Assembly: GCF_003260275.1 (NCBI RefSeq)
Contig: NZ_QJHB01000002.1
Coordinates: 248,001-312,000 of the forward strand
Direction of reading: 5' to 3'
DNA from: Homoserinimonas sp. OAct 916
GTDB lineage: Bacteria > Actinomycetota > Actinomycetes > Actinomycetales > Microbacteriaceae
Length of the DNA stretch: 64,000 bases
Both the position numbers and the translations under genes were made by a program. Below are positions 9,415 to 17,899 of the stretch, one piece after another (position 1 is the stretch's first letter; every line of letters starts with the position of its first letter). The notes beneath the pieces were generated by a model, which worked only from the letters and a program-made list of their open reading frames with translations, made no database searches and was not told where the DNA came from.

Positions 9415-9561
9415 CGTCTTCTGGCCTCCAGTGTCATGCTGTCCATCTCAGTACTGTCCATTTCCGTTCTGTTCCCATGCCCGGCCACCAGCCGGGCTGC
9501 TGTGCGTAGATTTGCCGCCAGCAGTGCTTCAGCCTTCAGGGCCGTGGCAGGCTGCGCCTCG

Positions 9562-10518
9562 TCATGTCTCCGGAAGGGTGGCGGCGAACTCGGCGAGTTC
9601 GTTGAGGTTCGCCACTTCGCAGACCCGTCGGCCCTCTTCGATGTCATGGATGAGTTCACCGATCTTGTCAAAGATTGGCCCGCGGATATCGCGGAGCATT
9701 TCATCGATCTCGGTCTTGCGCTTGCGCACGGCCAGGTCGCGGTAGATCCCGCTGTGCGACTTGGCGCTTCGCAGATTGAAGTCGATGAGACGATCCAGCG
9801 AGCCCTCCAGGTCGTCGGGAACGAAACCATCGAAACTCTCCACCACGACCGGCGCCTGGGCGAGAACCTCACGGGCAACCCTGATCATCAACGGGCGATA
9901 CTCGGGCCGTCTCAGCGTCTCAGCGATCGACAGGTCCGAGACTGCTCCGGCCCAGAGCATCGCACCATAGGCTTCCTTGCCCCACAGGTATCCCAGAACA
10001 TTATCGGTGGGTTCGGCATACGGCAGCGCCTCCGCCAACTCGATGACCCGGGCGGTGGCGGGGCCTTCACCGAGTTCGCCGACACGGAACGTGCCGATGT
10101 TCCCCTGCATGATCCGGCCGGGCCCCATCACGTCTGCCCCGAAGTTCACGAAGCTAGACAGTACCCGCTCTCTGCCGACGGCGTCGATGAGAATATCTGC
10201 AGTGAGCCCATTCTGCACCGACAAGACGTAGCCATCGGGGCTCAAGCGGGTGCGCAGAAGCTCTGCTGCCGAGCGCGTGTGATGGCTCTTCACCGCCACG
10301 ATCGCGTGGTGGATGGTGTCGGGGAGCCCATCAGGAGTCACCGCCGGAATCTGCACAGTGAACTCGTTCACAGGGCCCTCGATCTGTAGGCCCTTGCTGC
10401 GGATTTGTGCCACGTGGCTCTCATCCGCGTCGCACAGGAGCACTTCGTGCCCCGCCCGGTGCATGTGAGCACCGATCGTGCCGCCAATTGCGCCGGCACC
10501 GATTATCACCATCTTCAT
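9562..10518 (-). CDS. ketopantoate reductase-family oxidoreductase
   Basis: A 318-residue NAD(P)-dependent dehydrogenase of the ApbA/PanE fold. The N-terminal Rossmann motif GAGAIGGTIGAHM (about 7-19), the AVKSHHT region with the conserved lysine, and SVQNGL are characteristic. The C-terminal helical domain is present and full length. True ketopantoate reductases serve pantothenate synthesis, but members of this fold also reduce other 2-keto or imino acids. Inclusion in a peptidase/CoA operon suggests a catabolic substrate rather than pantothenate. The downstream spacer is 147 bp, larger than other gaps in the operon. Confidence 0.85.
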   Translation of the reverse strand: MKMVIIGAGAIGGTIGAHMHRAGHEVLLCDADESHVAQIRSKGLQIEGPVNEFTVQIPAVTPDGLPDTIHHAIVAVKSHHTRSAAELLRTRLSPDGYVLSVQNGLTADILIDAVGRERVLSSFVNFGADVMGPGRIMQGNIGTFRVGELGEGPATARVIELAEALPYAEPTDNVLGYLWGKEAYGAMLWAGAVSDLSIAETLRRPEYRPLMIRVAREVLAQAPVVVESFDGFVPDDLEGSLDRLIDFNLRSAKSHSGIYRDLAVRKRKTEIDEMLRDIRGPIFDKIGELIHDIEEGRRVCEVANLNELAEFAATLPET

Positions 10519-10544
10519 CGCGTCTCCTCGACTCGTCTCATCGG

Positions 10545-11393
10545 TCAGTCGACGGAAACCGGAATCGCGCGATCCATGAAGTCGCGGATGACACGTTGAA
10601 ACTTCTCCGGCTCCTCCTTCTGCGGCGAGTGTCCGGACTTCTCGAAGATCACCAGTGAAGAATTCGGAATGAGGCTGGCGATTGTCTCGGAGGCACTCAC
10701 CGGTGTCACCCAGTCGCGTCGCCCCACAGTGACCAGCGTCGGAACGGTGATCGATGGCAGCGCATCTTTAAGGTCGTACGTCGGCCAATTCTCCTGGAAG
10801 CACCAGTTGTGTGCCTCATGCCGGTAGATGCCCGCCTCGACGGCCGCATCCGACTTTTCCTTGTCGTACTCGAAGTCATACAACGGAATCATTTCAGCCC
10901 AGCACGCCTTCAGATCGGCGTCGTCGCGAATGTTTCCCGTCCAGTACCGGTTGAAGTTGTCCCAGTTGATCTCGACACGATCCTGGTTGTGCGCATTCTC
11001 AAAGGCCAGTTCGAGGTTGCTCCCATCAGCCGCCGTGTCGCGGAGCATGATGGCCGATACATGGTCCGGGTATGCGAGGGCATATTCCAACGCGATGAAG
11101 CCACCGTAGGAGCCACCGGCCACCACAATCTTGTCCGCCCCGGCCCACTGACGCAATCCGTCGACATCCGCAGCCCACTGCGCGTGGGAATACGGCGGAA
11201 TACCCTCGCTCAGGCCACAGCCGCGAGCGTCGAACACGATCACCCGAAACCGATCCGCCAACGGACCGAATGTCGCCTTCGGCTCAGCCAACGAACCAAT
11301 CCCACCCCCGCCGTGATGCGCGATGAGCACCGGGCCATCCTCGGGACCAAACACTTCCACGTTCAAGCGACATCCGTTGATGATGACGTCCAT
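10545..11393 (-). CDS. alpha/beta-hydrolase, proline-iminopeptidase-like
   Basis: Intact 282-residue alpha/beta-hydrolase. It has the oxyanion-type HHGGGGIGS near 26-34, the nucleophile elbow GGSYGG with Ser95, an acid in GRRDWVTP near 227, and the histidine in EKSGHSPQ near 255. The closest general family is the proline iminopeptidase/haloperoxidase type, acting on amides or esters. A second copy lies at 14097-14945, inactivated by a stop codon. The first 314 bp of the two genes are identical while other segments differ, so exchange between them has been recent. It lies in the middle of the long minus-strand catabolic operon. Confidence 0.9.
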   Translation of the reverse strand: MDVIINGCRLNVEVFGPEDGPVLIAHHGGGGIGSLAEPKATFGPLADRFRVIVFDARGCGLSEGIPPYSHAQWAADVDGLRQWAGADKIVVAGGSYGGFIALEYALAYPDHVSAIMLRDTAADGSNLELAFENAHNQDRVEINWDNFNRYWTGNIRDDADLKACWAEMIPLYDFEYDKEKSDAAVEAGIYRHEAHNWCFQENWPTYDLKDALPSITVPTLVTVGRRDWVTPVSASETIASLIPNSSLVIFEKSGHSPQKEEPEKFQRVIRDFMDRAIPVSVD

Positions 11394-11457
11394 TCTTACT
11401 CCTTAGTATTGACGATCCGATTACGTGAGGGTTGGTTCGTGTGCGAGTGGCGCGACG

Positions 11458-13164
11458 TCAGCTTCCCTGGGCGACCTTCGTCTGCCATCGGCCGATCTGC
11501 TGCTCGAGCACCGAGAGCGGCAGGGCCCCATTCTCCAGAACTGCGCCGTGAAACCCGCTGAGCGTGAACCGCCCCCCGAGTGCAGCCTTCGCCCCTTCCC
11601 GCAGGCGCAGTATCTCGCGTTTGCCAATAACGTACGACAGTGCCTGTCCGGGCCAGGAGATGTAGCGGTCCACCTCATTGCGTACGTGCGCCTTGGTGGT
11701 GGCGGTGTTCTCCCACATGAAGTCGATGGCTTTCTCTCGCGACCAGCCGTAGTAGTGAATCCCCGTATCGACAACCAGGCGGCACGCACGGAGCGCCGAG
11801 AACGACAGCATGCCGAGTATGTCCAGGTCACTGGAATAGAGACCGATCTCTTCTGCCAATTGTTCGGAGTAGAGGCCCCAGCCCTCGTTGAAGCTGCAGG
11901 CCTCCACATCGAGATGTTTTCGATAACGCGGGATGTCGAGAGTTTGCGCGGTTGCCAGTTGCAGGTGGTGCCCGGGAACCGACTCATGGAACGCGAGGCA
12001 CTCGTACTCGAAGGTGAAGCGGCTCTGTGGGTCAGATGCGAGAAGACAGTGCGCACCGGGACGGCTGCCATCAACAGCCGGTGGTCGGTAATACGCCAGG
12101 GCCGTGTTCTCGGCATCGATCGGGTTGATCTGCTCGACGACGCAGTTCGGAATCTCGTAATGCGGGAAGTACTGGTCCTGGACGGCCTCCGCCCGCATGA
12201 GGGCATCCTCAGCGACCTTCACAATTTGCTCACTGCTCTCGAAGCGCAGCGACAGATCGCTGCGCATGCGTTGCGCGATGACGGTGAAGTCGCTCTCACC
12301 GATCGCGCCCTGACCGACCTCGCTCCACCGCGCGCGCAACTCGCCCAGCGTGTCCAGCCCGATCTGGTGAATCTGCTCGGGCGTGAGGTCTGTTGTAGTG
12401 TTGCGGGCCACCGCACCGATGTAACCGTGCTCCCCGCCGGGGATATTACGGATGCCTACCATGTCGTCGGGGCGTCCGACCGGAAGCAGGTCATCCCTCA
12501 ACCGCCGGGCGAGTTCGACCATGGCCGGGCGAATCGAATCCTCCACCATCGCCCGGGCACGACGGGTCACGACGTCGTCGTTGTACGCGATCGTGGGCTT
12601 GAGCAATGCGTCCTTGTCCAGCGCGAGGGCGAGGTAGCCGTCCAGCTGGCGGGCAGCGTGGTCCACTCCGAGAGCGGTCGGCGTGCGTCCGTCCTTCGCC
12701 TCTTCGACGTATCGGTCGCCGAGCGAGCGCAGGAAATCTCCAATACCGTCCAAGCGTGACAAATATCGCTCGGCACCGTCGTCGTCAGTGATCGTCATGA
12801 CCGGCACGGTCTGGAAGACCAATCCCTGCCGGCTGACGTAACTCTTCGCCGACGCGTTGGCCGCCCAGAGCGAATCGCGTGCATCTCGCTCTGCCCCCCG
12901 GTTCAGCACGGTGAGCACGTTGTGATCCAGAACATCCTTCTCGTCGAGCGTGGACACGTCGATCGCGGCCAGCTCATCGGCAATGCCCGCGAAACTGTCG
13001 GCCGCTTCGATGCTGGCCTCGCGACTGGGATCGCCCGGGAGTTGGTCGAAGTCATGCAGGCCGAGCAGGGTGGCGTTGTACGGGTCGTAGGTGTGTTGCG
13101 TACGAAAGTATCGTTCCCCCAGTTCCGCTAAAGATTCACCTGTGGGCCGCATTGCCGTTTCCAT
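11458..13164 (-). CDS. DUF885-family protein, putative metallopeptidase
   Basis: A 568-residue soluble protein of the DUF885 family. HESVPGHH (about 393-400) and the downstream FNEGWGLYSE (about 424-433) resemble an HExxxH-type zinc site with a distal glutamate, so many members are annotated as zinc peptidases; activity is poorly defined. The ATG at 13164 is preceded by GAGAAAGG at good spacing. The reading frame continues upstream through the neighbouring SDR gene but without DUF885 similarity. No signal peptide or membrane segment is visible. It probably contributes another peptide-cleaving activity to the operon. Confidence 0.88.
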   Translation of the reverse strand: METAMRPTGESLAELGERYFRTQHTYDPYNATLLGLHDFDQLPGDPSREASIEAADSFAGIADELAAIDVSTLDEKDVLDHNVLTVLNRGAERDARDSLWAANASAKSYVSRQGLVFQTVPVMTITDDDGAERYLSRLDGIGDFLRSLGDRYVEEAKDGRTPTALGVDHAARQLDGYLALALDKDALLKPTIAYNDDVVTRRARAMVEDSIRPAMVELARRLRDDLLPVGRPDDMVGIRNIPGGEHGYIGAVARNTTTDLTPEQIHQIGLDTLGELRARWSEVGQGAIGESDFTVIAQRMRSDLSLRFESSEQIVKVAEDALMRAEAVQDQYFPHYEIPNCVVEQINPIDAENTALAYYRPPAVDGSRPGAHCLLASDPQSRFTFEYECLAFHESVPGHHLQLATAQTLDIPRYRKHLDVEACSFNEGWGLYSEQLAEEIGLYSSDLDILGMLSFSALRACRLVVDTGIHYYGWSREKAIDFMWENTATTKAHVRNEVDRYISWPGQALSYVIGKREILRLREGAKAALGGRFTLSGFHGAVLENGALPLSVLEQQIGRWQTKVAQGS

Positions 13165-13220
13165 GATGCCTTTCTCACGCGCCGTTTCTGCTCGTCGACT
13201 ATTCAGGGTGTCGGAAAATC

Positions 13221-13919
13221 TTAGAAGAGGGAGTGGCCGCCATCGATCGACAGGATCTGGCCGCTGACCCATGAGGCGTCTGGGGCGACGAAGAACCGCA
13301 CGCCTCGGGCGATGTCCTCCGAGGAACCGGTCTTGCGCACGGGAATGTTCTCCAGGAGGGCGCGCTGCCCTTCTTCGCCGTAGCTCTCCCACTGCTTCTG
13401 GGTGGTCGGGTTGGAGAGCACGAAGCCGGGCGCGATGCAATTGACGGTGATGCCGTACTTGCCCAGTTCGTGTGCCATTTGTCGGGTGAAACCGATCTGC
13501 GCCGCCTTCGCCGAGGTGTAGGCCTGGATGCCGGTGAGACTGACGCTGCGTCCCGCGCCCGACGAGATGTTGACAATACGTCCATAGCCCCGCTTCTTCA
13601 TCACACGTGCGGCGGCGCGGGTGCAGTTGAAGGTGGTGCGAAGATTGGCATCGATGACCGCGTTCCACGACTCGTCAGTGACCTCGTCGATGGGCACATG
13701 GGTCTGACCGCAGACACCGCCGGCAACATTGACGAGAATGTCGATGGCACCGATTCCTGCGAAGAACTCCTCGACAGCGGCAGAATCGCTCAGATCGACC
13801 GTGTCCTTGTCAACTTCGTGCACGATTGCACCCGCAGCACGGATACTCTGCGCGATCGCCCGTCCGATGCCCTGCGCGGTTCCCGATACGACCGCAACCA
13901 TTCCGTCCAATTCAGCCAC
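13221..13919 (-). CDS. short-chain dehydrogenase/reductase
   Basis: A classical SDR of 232 residues: nucleotide motif SGTAQGIG (12-19), NVAGG at about 64-68, catalytic Ser120, Tyr134 and Lys138 in YTSAK, and the C-terminal SGQILSIDGG. It is the first gene of the minus-strand operon running to about 2.36 kb, and the palindrome plus GTTATA box at 14041-14085 lies directly upstream. It is only distantly similar to the second SDR at 15160-15963. Its oxidoreduction substrate is unknown. Confidence 0.9.
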   Translation of the reverse strand: MAELDGMVAVVSGTAQGIGRAIAQSIRAAGAIVHEVDKDTVDLSDSAAVEEFFAGIGAIDILVNVAGGVCGQTHVPIDEVTDESWNAVIDANLRTTFNCTRAAARVMKKRGYGRIVNISSGAGRSVSLTGIQAYTSAKAAQIGFTRQMAHELGKYGITVNCIAPGFVLSNPTTQKQWESYGEEGQRALLENIPVRKTGSSEDIARGVRFFVAPDASWVSGQILSIDGGHSLF

Positions 13920-14040
13920 GTCACGTGCCTTCTCTCATCCGTAATTGGGGCCGCGCCATTCGGGTCTGAACAACGCGGAGTTTCACAGATCGTGAGGAAC
14001 AGCTGCGTACGAACTTGCTCGTCAGAGATCAACCTCGATC

Positions 14041-14085
14041 TGTACTACTAATTACATTAGCAACTCTTTCGTGCGAAAATATAAC
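14041..14085 (-). promoter_or_regulatory. operator plus GTTATA box upstream of the catabolic operon
   Basis: Read on the minus strand, GTTATA (14085-14080) is followed after exactly 23 bp by the 16-bp imperfect palindrome TGTAATTAGTAGTACA (14056-14041). The same arrangement recurs at 24367-24411 and 24534-24578. The half-sites TGTAAT/ATTACA resemble those reported for RpiR-family regulators such as HexR. The site lies about 120 bp before the SDR start at 13919. The role of GTTATA (part of a -10 region or a second contact) is not known. Confidence 0.65.
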
Positions 14086-14096
14086 AATTGAGACAA

Positions 14097-14945
14097 TCAG
14101 AGAACTGGGCTGGGGAACATCCGGTCGATGAAATCGCGCATGACTTGCTGGAACTTCTCCGGCTCCTCCTTCTGCGGCGAGTGTCCGGATTTCTAGAAGA
14201 TCACCAGTTCTGCATTCGGGATGAGCCGCGCAATCGTCTCGGAAGAAGAAAGCGGTGTCACCCAGTCGCTGCGCCCCACAGTGACCAGTGTCGGCGCGAC
14301 CACAGAAGGAAGGCGCGGCTTGAGGTCGTAGTTCGGAGAATTGTGCTGGAAGCACCAGTTGTGTGCCTCATGCCGGTAGATGCCCGCCTCGACGGCCGCA
14401 TCCGACTTTTCCTTGTCGTACTCGAAGTCATACAACGGAATCATCTCGGCCCAGCACGCCTTCAGATCGGCGTCGTCGCGAATGTTTCCCGTCCAGTACC
14501 GGTTGAAGTTGTCCCAGTTGATCTCGACACGATCCTGGTTGCGCGCAAACTCGAAGGCCAGTTCATCATCAGACGAATCGGAAGAGGTATCGCGCAGGAT
14601 GATCGCTGACACGTGTTCAGGGTAGGCGAGCGCATATTCCAACGCGATGAAGCCACCGTAGGAGCCACCGGCCACCACAATCTTGTCCGCCCCGGCCCAC
14701 TGACGCAATCCGTCGACATCCGCAGCCCACTGCGCGTGGGAATACGGCGGAATACCCTCGCTCAGGCCACAGCCGCGAGCGTCGAACACGATCACCCGAA
14801 ACCGATCCGCCAACGGACCGAATGTCGCCTTCGGCTCAGCCAACGAACCAATCCCACCCCCGCCGTGATGCGCGATGAGCACCGGGCCATCCTCGGGACC
14901 AAACACTTCCACGTTCAAGCGACATCCGTTGATGATGACGTCCAT
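14097..14945 (-). pseudogene. second alpha/beta-hydrolase copy, broken by an amber codon
   Basis: Paralogue of the hydrolase at 10545-11393, with the same ATG context and Ser95 in GGSYGG. A GAG codon of the other copy is replaced by TAG (14193-14195), about 31 codons before the natural end. The frame remains open after it, through KSGHSPQKEEPEKFQQV to a TGA at 14097, so the lesion is recent. The catalytic histidine lies beyond the amber codon, so the truncated product should be inactive. The first 314 bp (14632-14945) are identical to 11080-11393, and about 190 bp in the middle are nearly so. The 5' region carries the 15005-15020 palindrome. Confidence 0.85.
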
Positions 14946-15004
14946 GAGTACCCAATCTTCACTCAGATCAGCCTCGCGAGTCCATTCTCGGGAAGCCTGC
15001 TTCA

Positions 15005-15020
15005 TGTATTATTGATTACA
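15005..15020. promoter_or_regulatory. 16-bp palindromic operator between hydrolase pseudogene and SDR
   Basis: TGTATTATTGATTACA is the third variant of the TGTAwT-N4-AwTACA palindrome. It sits 60 bp before the hydrolase pseudogene start and 140 bp before the plus-strand SDR start, so it could govern both. The GTTATA box is only loosely matched here (GTAATA at 22 bp on the minus strand). Confidence 0.55.
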
Positions 15021-15159
15021 AGCGTAGTCCATCTCCACAATTTATTACGATCACTACGTGACTCGACGGGCGAAGATCGACAACACCGCCGCAGGATGAG
15101 AGAAGAGCTTCTACTCGACGCACGGTGCCACAACAATTGAGCGAAAGAGGAAGATTCAG

Positions 15160-15963
15160 ATGACACGTTTCGATGGCAAGGTCGCCGTGGTAACCGGTTC
15201 GGGTAACGGGATTGGACGCGCAATTGCACTGGCGCTGGCCAACGCGGGGGCTCGAGTCGTGGTCTCCGATGTTCTCGTGGAAGACGGCCAACGCACCGTC
15301 CAGGAAATCAGTGACCTGGGTGGATCAGCGGCGTTCGTGGCTGCGGACGTCTCGGTTCCCGAACAGGCGCAGAACCTTATCGAAAGCGCGTCTTCGACTT
15401 ACGGCGGCCTCGACATCCTCGTCAACAATGCGGGCATAGGCGGGGGCTATGCACGGTTGCACGAGGTTGACCCCGAGGCTTTCGACCGGGTCGTCCGGGT
15501 CAACCTCGGTGGTACCTTTCTGTGCTCCAAATACGCTATCCCACACTTTCTCGCACAGGGCGACGGACGCATCGTTAATATCGCGTCGACCTACGGCCTC
15601 GTCGGTGCACCCAACGCTCCGGCCTACTGCGCCTCGAAGGCCGCCATCATCAATCTCACCAGGCAGTTGGCGGTCGACTACGGCCACGACCAGATCCGTG
15701 TGAACGCCATCTGTCCCGGATACATCGACACTAGCCTCGGTCGTCGCCGGTCGAGCCTGAACGCCGAACAGATCGCCGAGGCCACAGCCCGCCGCGAAAA
15801 GGCCGCCGGAATGCAACCGCTCGGCCGGCAGGCTCAGCCCTCCGAGGTCGCAGACGCCGTACTTTTCCTGGCCGGCGACGGCGCATCCTTCATGACCGGT
15901 TCGATCGTGACGGTTGACGGCGGCTGCACAACCACTTTCAACTACGGCGAAGCCAGTAACTGA
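15160..15963 (+). CDS. short-chain dehydrogenase/reductase (FabG-like)
   Basis: SDR of 267 residues with VTGSGNGIG (11-19), NNAG (89-92), catalytic Ser143, Tyr156 and Lys160 in YCASK, and SIVTVDGG at the C-terminus. The ATG is preceded by AGAGGAAG at ideal spacing. It is transcribed alone, convergent with the RpiR gene whose stop is 6 bp away, and divergent from the broken hydrolase. The upstream palindrome suggests that it belongs to the same regulon. The reaction is probably alcohol/ketone interconversion on an intermediate, but no substrate can be assigned. Confidence 0.92.
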   Translation: MTRFDGKVAVVTGSGNGIGRAIALALANAGARVVVSDVLVEDGQRTVQEISDLGGSAAFVAADVSVPEQAQNLIESASSTYGGLDILVNNAGIGGGYARLHEVDPEAFDRVVRVNLGGTFLCSKYAIPHFLAQGDGRIVNIASTYGLVGAPNAPAYCASKAAIINLTRQLAVDYGHDQIRVNAICPGYIDTSLGRRRSSLNAEQIAEATARREKAAGMQPLGRQAQPSEVADAVLFLAGDGASFMTGSIVTVDGGCTTTFNYGEASN

Positions 15964-15969
15964 GCCCGG

Positions 15970-16842
15970 CTAGGGAACGATCTGGTCGGTTGTCCCCCGA
16001 AATGCACGATGGATCTGGATCGCGTCCTCGTACAGGGCCATACGCTTTAAGGCCTTGTCGCCGATCTCACGGAACACAGCTTCGACCAGGCATTCGACCA
16101 GCGTCAGAAGGGCGACGTCGGAATCGAAGGGAATCCCATCCACTGGGACCGGCAGAACCACGTCGGCGAGCTCGGCGCTGGGCGACAGCTCCTGATCGGT
16201 GATCACAATCAGGGTTGCGCCGTGCTTCTTCGCCATGCCAGAGATCTGCTTCGCCCGCAGCTCGTACCGGCGCAAATCAAAGACGATGGCAACTGAGTCT
16301 TTGCGCAATCTCAAGTACTTGCTGATGTCGTGGCCGAGAGGCTCTTCCGCGAAATCCACGTTTTGGATGATCTGGTCAAGCTGGTACGCCAGGAGCCGGG
16401 CGATCTGCCGGGTGAAATACCCCCCGGAGATCACGACGTGTCTCGGCGAATTCGACAACAGCTGAACCGCCTCGTCAAATTCGCTTGGCGGCACACTCGT
16501 CAGCAGGCGTTCGGCCAGGCTGATGCGTTCGGAGACGGCCCTCTGGAAATGACTGCCTTCGGCACGCTCGACGTACGCCTGGGTCGCTCTGCTCACCGGG
16601 CTGCTGGCCTGCAGGGTGATCTCGTCACGCAACTGTTTCTGGAATTCGGGGTAGCTCCCGTATCCCAGCCGGGCCGCAAACCGCAGAACGGTCGGTGTAC
16701 TCGTACCGGCGGCATCTGCCAATGCTGTTGCGCTCGCCAACCCCGCGCTCGGGTAATCAGCAAGCAGCGACCGGGCAACCTTTTTCTCCGCCGGGCTCAG
16801 CTGGTCCATTCGCGCAAAGACGATCTCTTCGATGCGCAGCAT
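15970..16842 (-). CDS. RpiR-family transcriptional regulator
   Basis: A 290-residue regulator with an N-terminal HTH_6 domain (about 1-75, including LSPAEKKVARSLLADYP and TVLRFAARLGYGSYPEFQ) and a C-terminal SIS domain (about 115-250) that normally senses a phosphorylated or small-molecule ligand. The ATG at 16842 follows GAAGGGA at 5 bp; an upstream start at 16872 is possible but less well placed. The gene lies 94 bp downstream of the isoaspartyl peptidase gene and may be the last gene of the transporter operon. It is the only regulator inside the island and the best candidate to bind the four TGTAwT-N4-AwTACA palindromes. Confidence 0.93.
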   Translation of the reverse strand: MLRIEEIVFARMDQLSPAEKKVARSLLADYPSAGLASATALADAAGTSTPTVLRFAARLGYGSYPEFQKQLRDEITLQASSPVSRATQAYVERAEGSHFQRAVSERISLAERLLTSVPPSEFDEAVQLLSNSPRHVVISGGYFTRQIARLLAYQLDQIIQNVDFAEEPLGHDISKYLRLRKDSVAIVFDLRRYELRAKQISGMAKKHGATLIVITDQELSPSAELADVVLPVPVDGIPFDSDVALLTLVECLVEAVFREIGDKALKRMALYEDAIQIHRAFRGTTDQIVP

Positions 16843-16936
16843 TGCGGTCCCTTCAACGTTATACATTTTCACCTACCGCGCCGGCTACGCCGTCGCCGGT
16901 TGACACCGTATCATCGAGCCACCGAAACTGAGCATC

Positions 16937-17851
16937 TTACGTCAGCGTGATCAATTGTTCAGCGTCCCGGTACGCCGCGAACATGGCGGGCGAGTTATGG
17001 GCCACGACAATACGACCGGCCGCGTCAATGGCGATAACGCCGCCATCCACCGAGCGGGTCGCGAGTTCCGCTTCGATCGTCGCGCTCACGGCATCGTCGA
17101 CTGCGGTACCGGCATAACGCATCCGAGCAGAAATCTCGTGTGCGACAACCCCCTCGATAAAAGCCTCGCCTGCGCCTGTGCACGACACTCCAACCACACC
17201 GTCCTTGGCATAGTTGCCTGCGCCGATGATCGGAGTGTCGCCAACGCGACCATCGCTCTGGTTGACCATTCCTCCCGTGGAGGTTGCTGCCGCCAAGTTT
17301 CCATGGACGTCGAGCGCAACAGCCCCGACCGTTCCGTGACGAGAGCCCTCAAGAAGCTTCGCCTGCACATTCTTCAACTGATCCTGCCGAAGAGGAGTGA
17401 TGAAGTAGTCGGCTTCAACGCTTTCGAGCCCCCAGTCCTCGACAAGCTTTTTGGTCGGGGCGACCAGAAGCACATGCTCAGACTCCTCCATCACCTTGCG
17501 CGCCAGTCGCACTGGGTTCTTGGCGTACCGTGATACGGCAATCGCGCCAGCCCGCCCGTCACCGGTCATGACTGACGCGTCGAGCTCGGCCTGTCCGGTT
17601 GCCGTCAGCGCGGCACCCCGACCCGAGTTGAACAGTGGGTTGTTCTCCAGCTGCTCCACGGTCGCGCAAACGGCATCAAGTGCGCTTCCTCCTGCGGCGA
17701 GTACGTGCTCGCCGGCGAGGAACGCGTCGGTCAGACCTGTGGAGTATCGTCCCTGTTCGTCAAGGGACAGCTCGGACAATCGTCCGCCGGCTCCGCCGTG
17801 CAGGACGAGTGAATAGCCGGCTGGCGCCGGTTCGACTGTGAATACGCGCAT
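16937..17851 (-). CDS. isoaspartyl peptidase / plant-type L-asparaginase
   Basis: Ntn-hydrolase of 304 residues made as an inactive precursor. Self-cleavage before Thr174 in RHGTVGAVALD frees the nucleophile. LHGGAGG near the N-terminus, NSGRGAALT and the GAGEAFIEG segment are family features. Such enzymes split beta-aspartyl dipeptides and asparagine, and some cut other beta-linked substrates. The ATG at 17851 follows GAGGAG at about 10 bp; a GTG at 17899, adjoining the M55 stop, is an alternative. It sits next to an M55 peptidase and a peptide importer, implying that the imported peptide has beta-linked aspartate-type residues. Confidence 0.92.
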   Translation of the reverse strand: MRVFTVEPAPAGYSLVLHGGAGGRLSELSLDEQGRYSTGLTDAFLAGEHVLAAGGSALDAVCATVEQLENNPLFNSGRGAALTATGQAELDASVMTGDGRAGAIAVSRYAKNPVRLARKVMEESEHVLLVAPTKKLVEDWGLESVEADYFITPLRQDQLKNVQAKLLEGSRHGTVGAVALDVHGNLAAATSTGGMVNQSDGRVGDTPIIGAGNYAKDGVVGVSCTGAGEAFIEGVVAHEISARMRYAGTAVDDAVSATIEAELATRSVDGGVIAIDAAGRIVVAHNSPAMFAAYRDAEQLITLT

Positions 17852-17899
17852 GCTCGTGTTCTCCTCAGTTTTCTCAGATCTCGATTCGGCCGGATTCAC

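Noticed and set aside
9415-9561. Small peptide frame in the gap before the creatininase-like gene
   Set aside because: Short repeated ATGGACAG frames without a ribosome site; probably leader sequence only.
13165-13668. Upstream extension of the DUF885 frame through the SDR gene
   Set aside because: The extension has no family similarity, lies antisense-register to a well-supported SDR gene, and a good ribosome site marks the start at 13164.
14193-14195. In-frame TAG in the second hydrolase as a recoded (readthrough or pyrrolysine) codon
   Set aside because: The paralogue has GAG at this codon, no recoding element or pyrrolysine gene is visible, and the position before the catalytic histidine fits an ordinary nonsense change.
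16858-16863. GTTATA upstream of the RpiR gene as another regulon element
   Set aside because: No TGTA...TACA palindrome lies 23 bp away in either direction.
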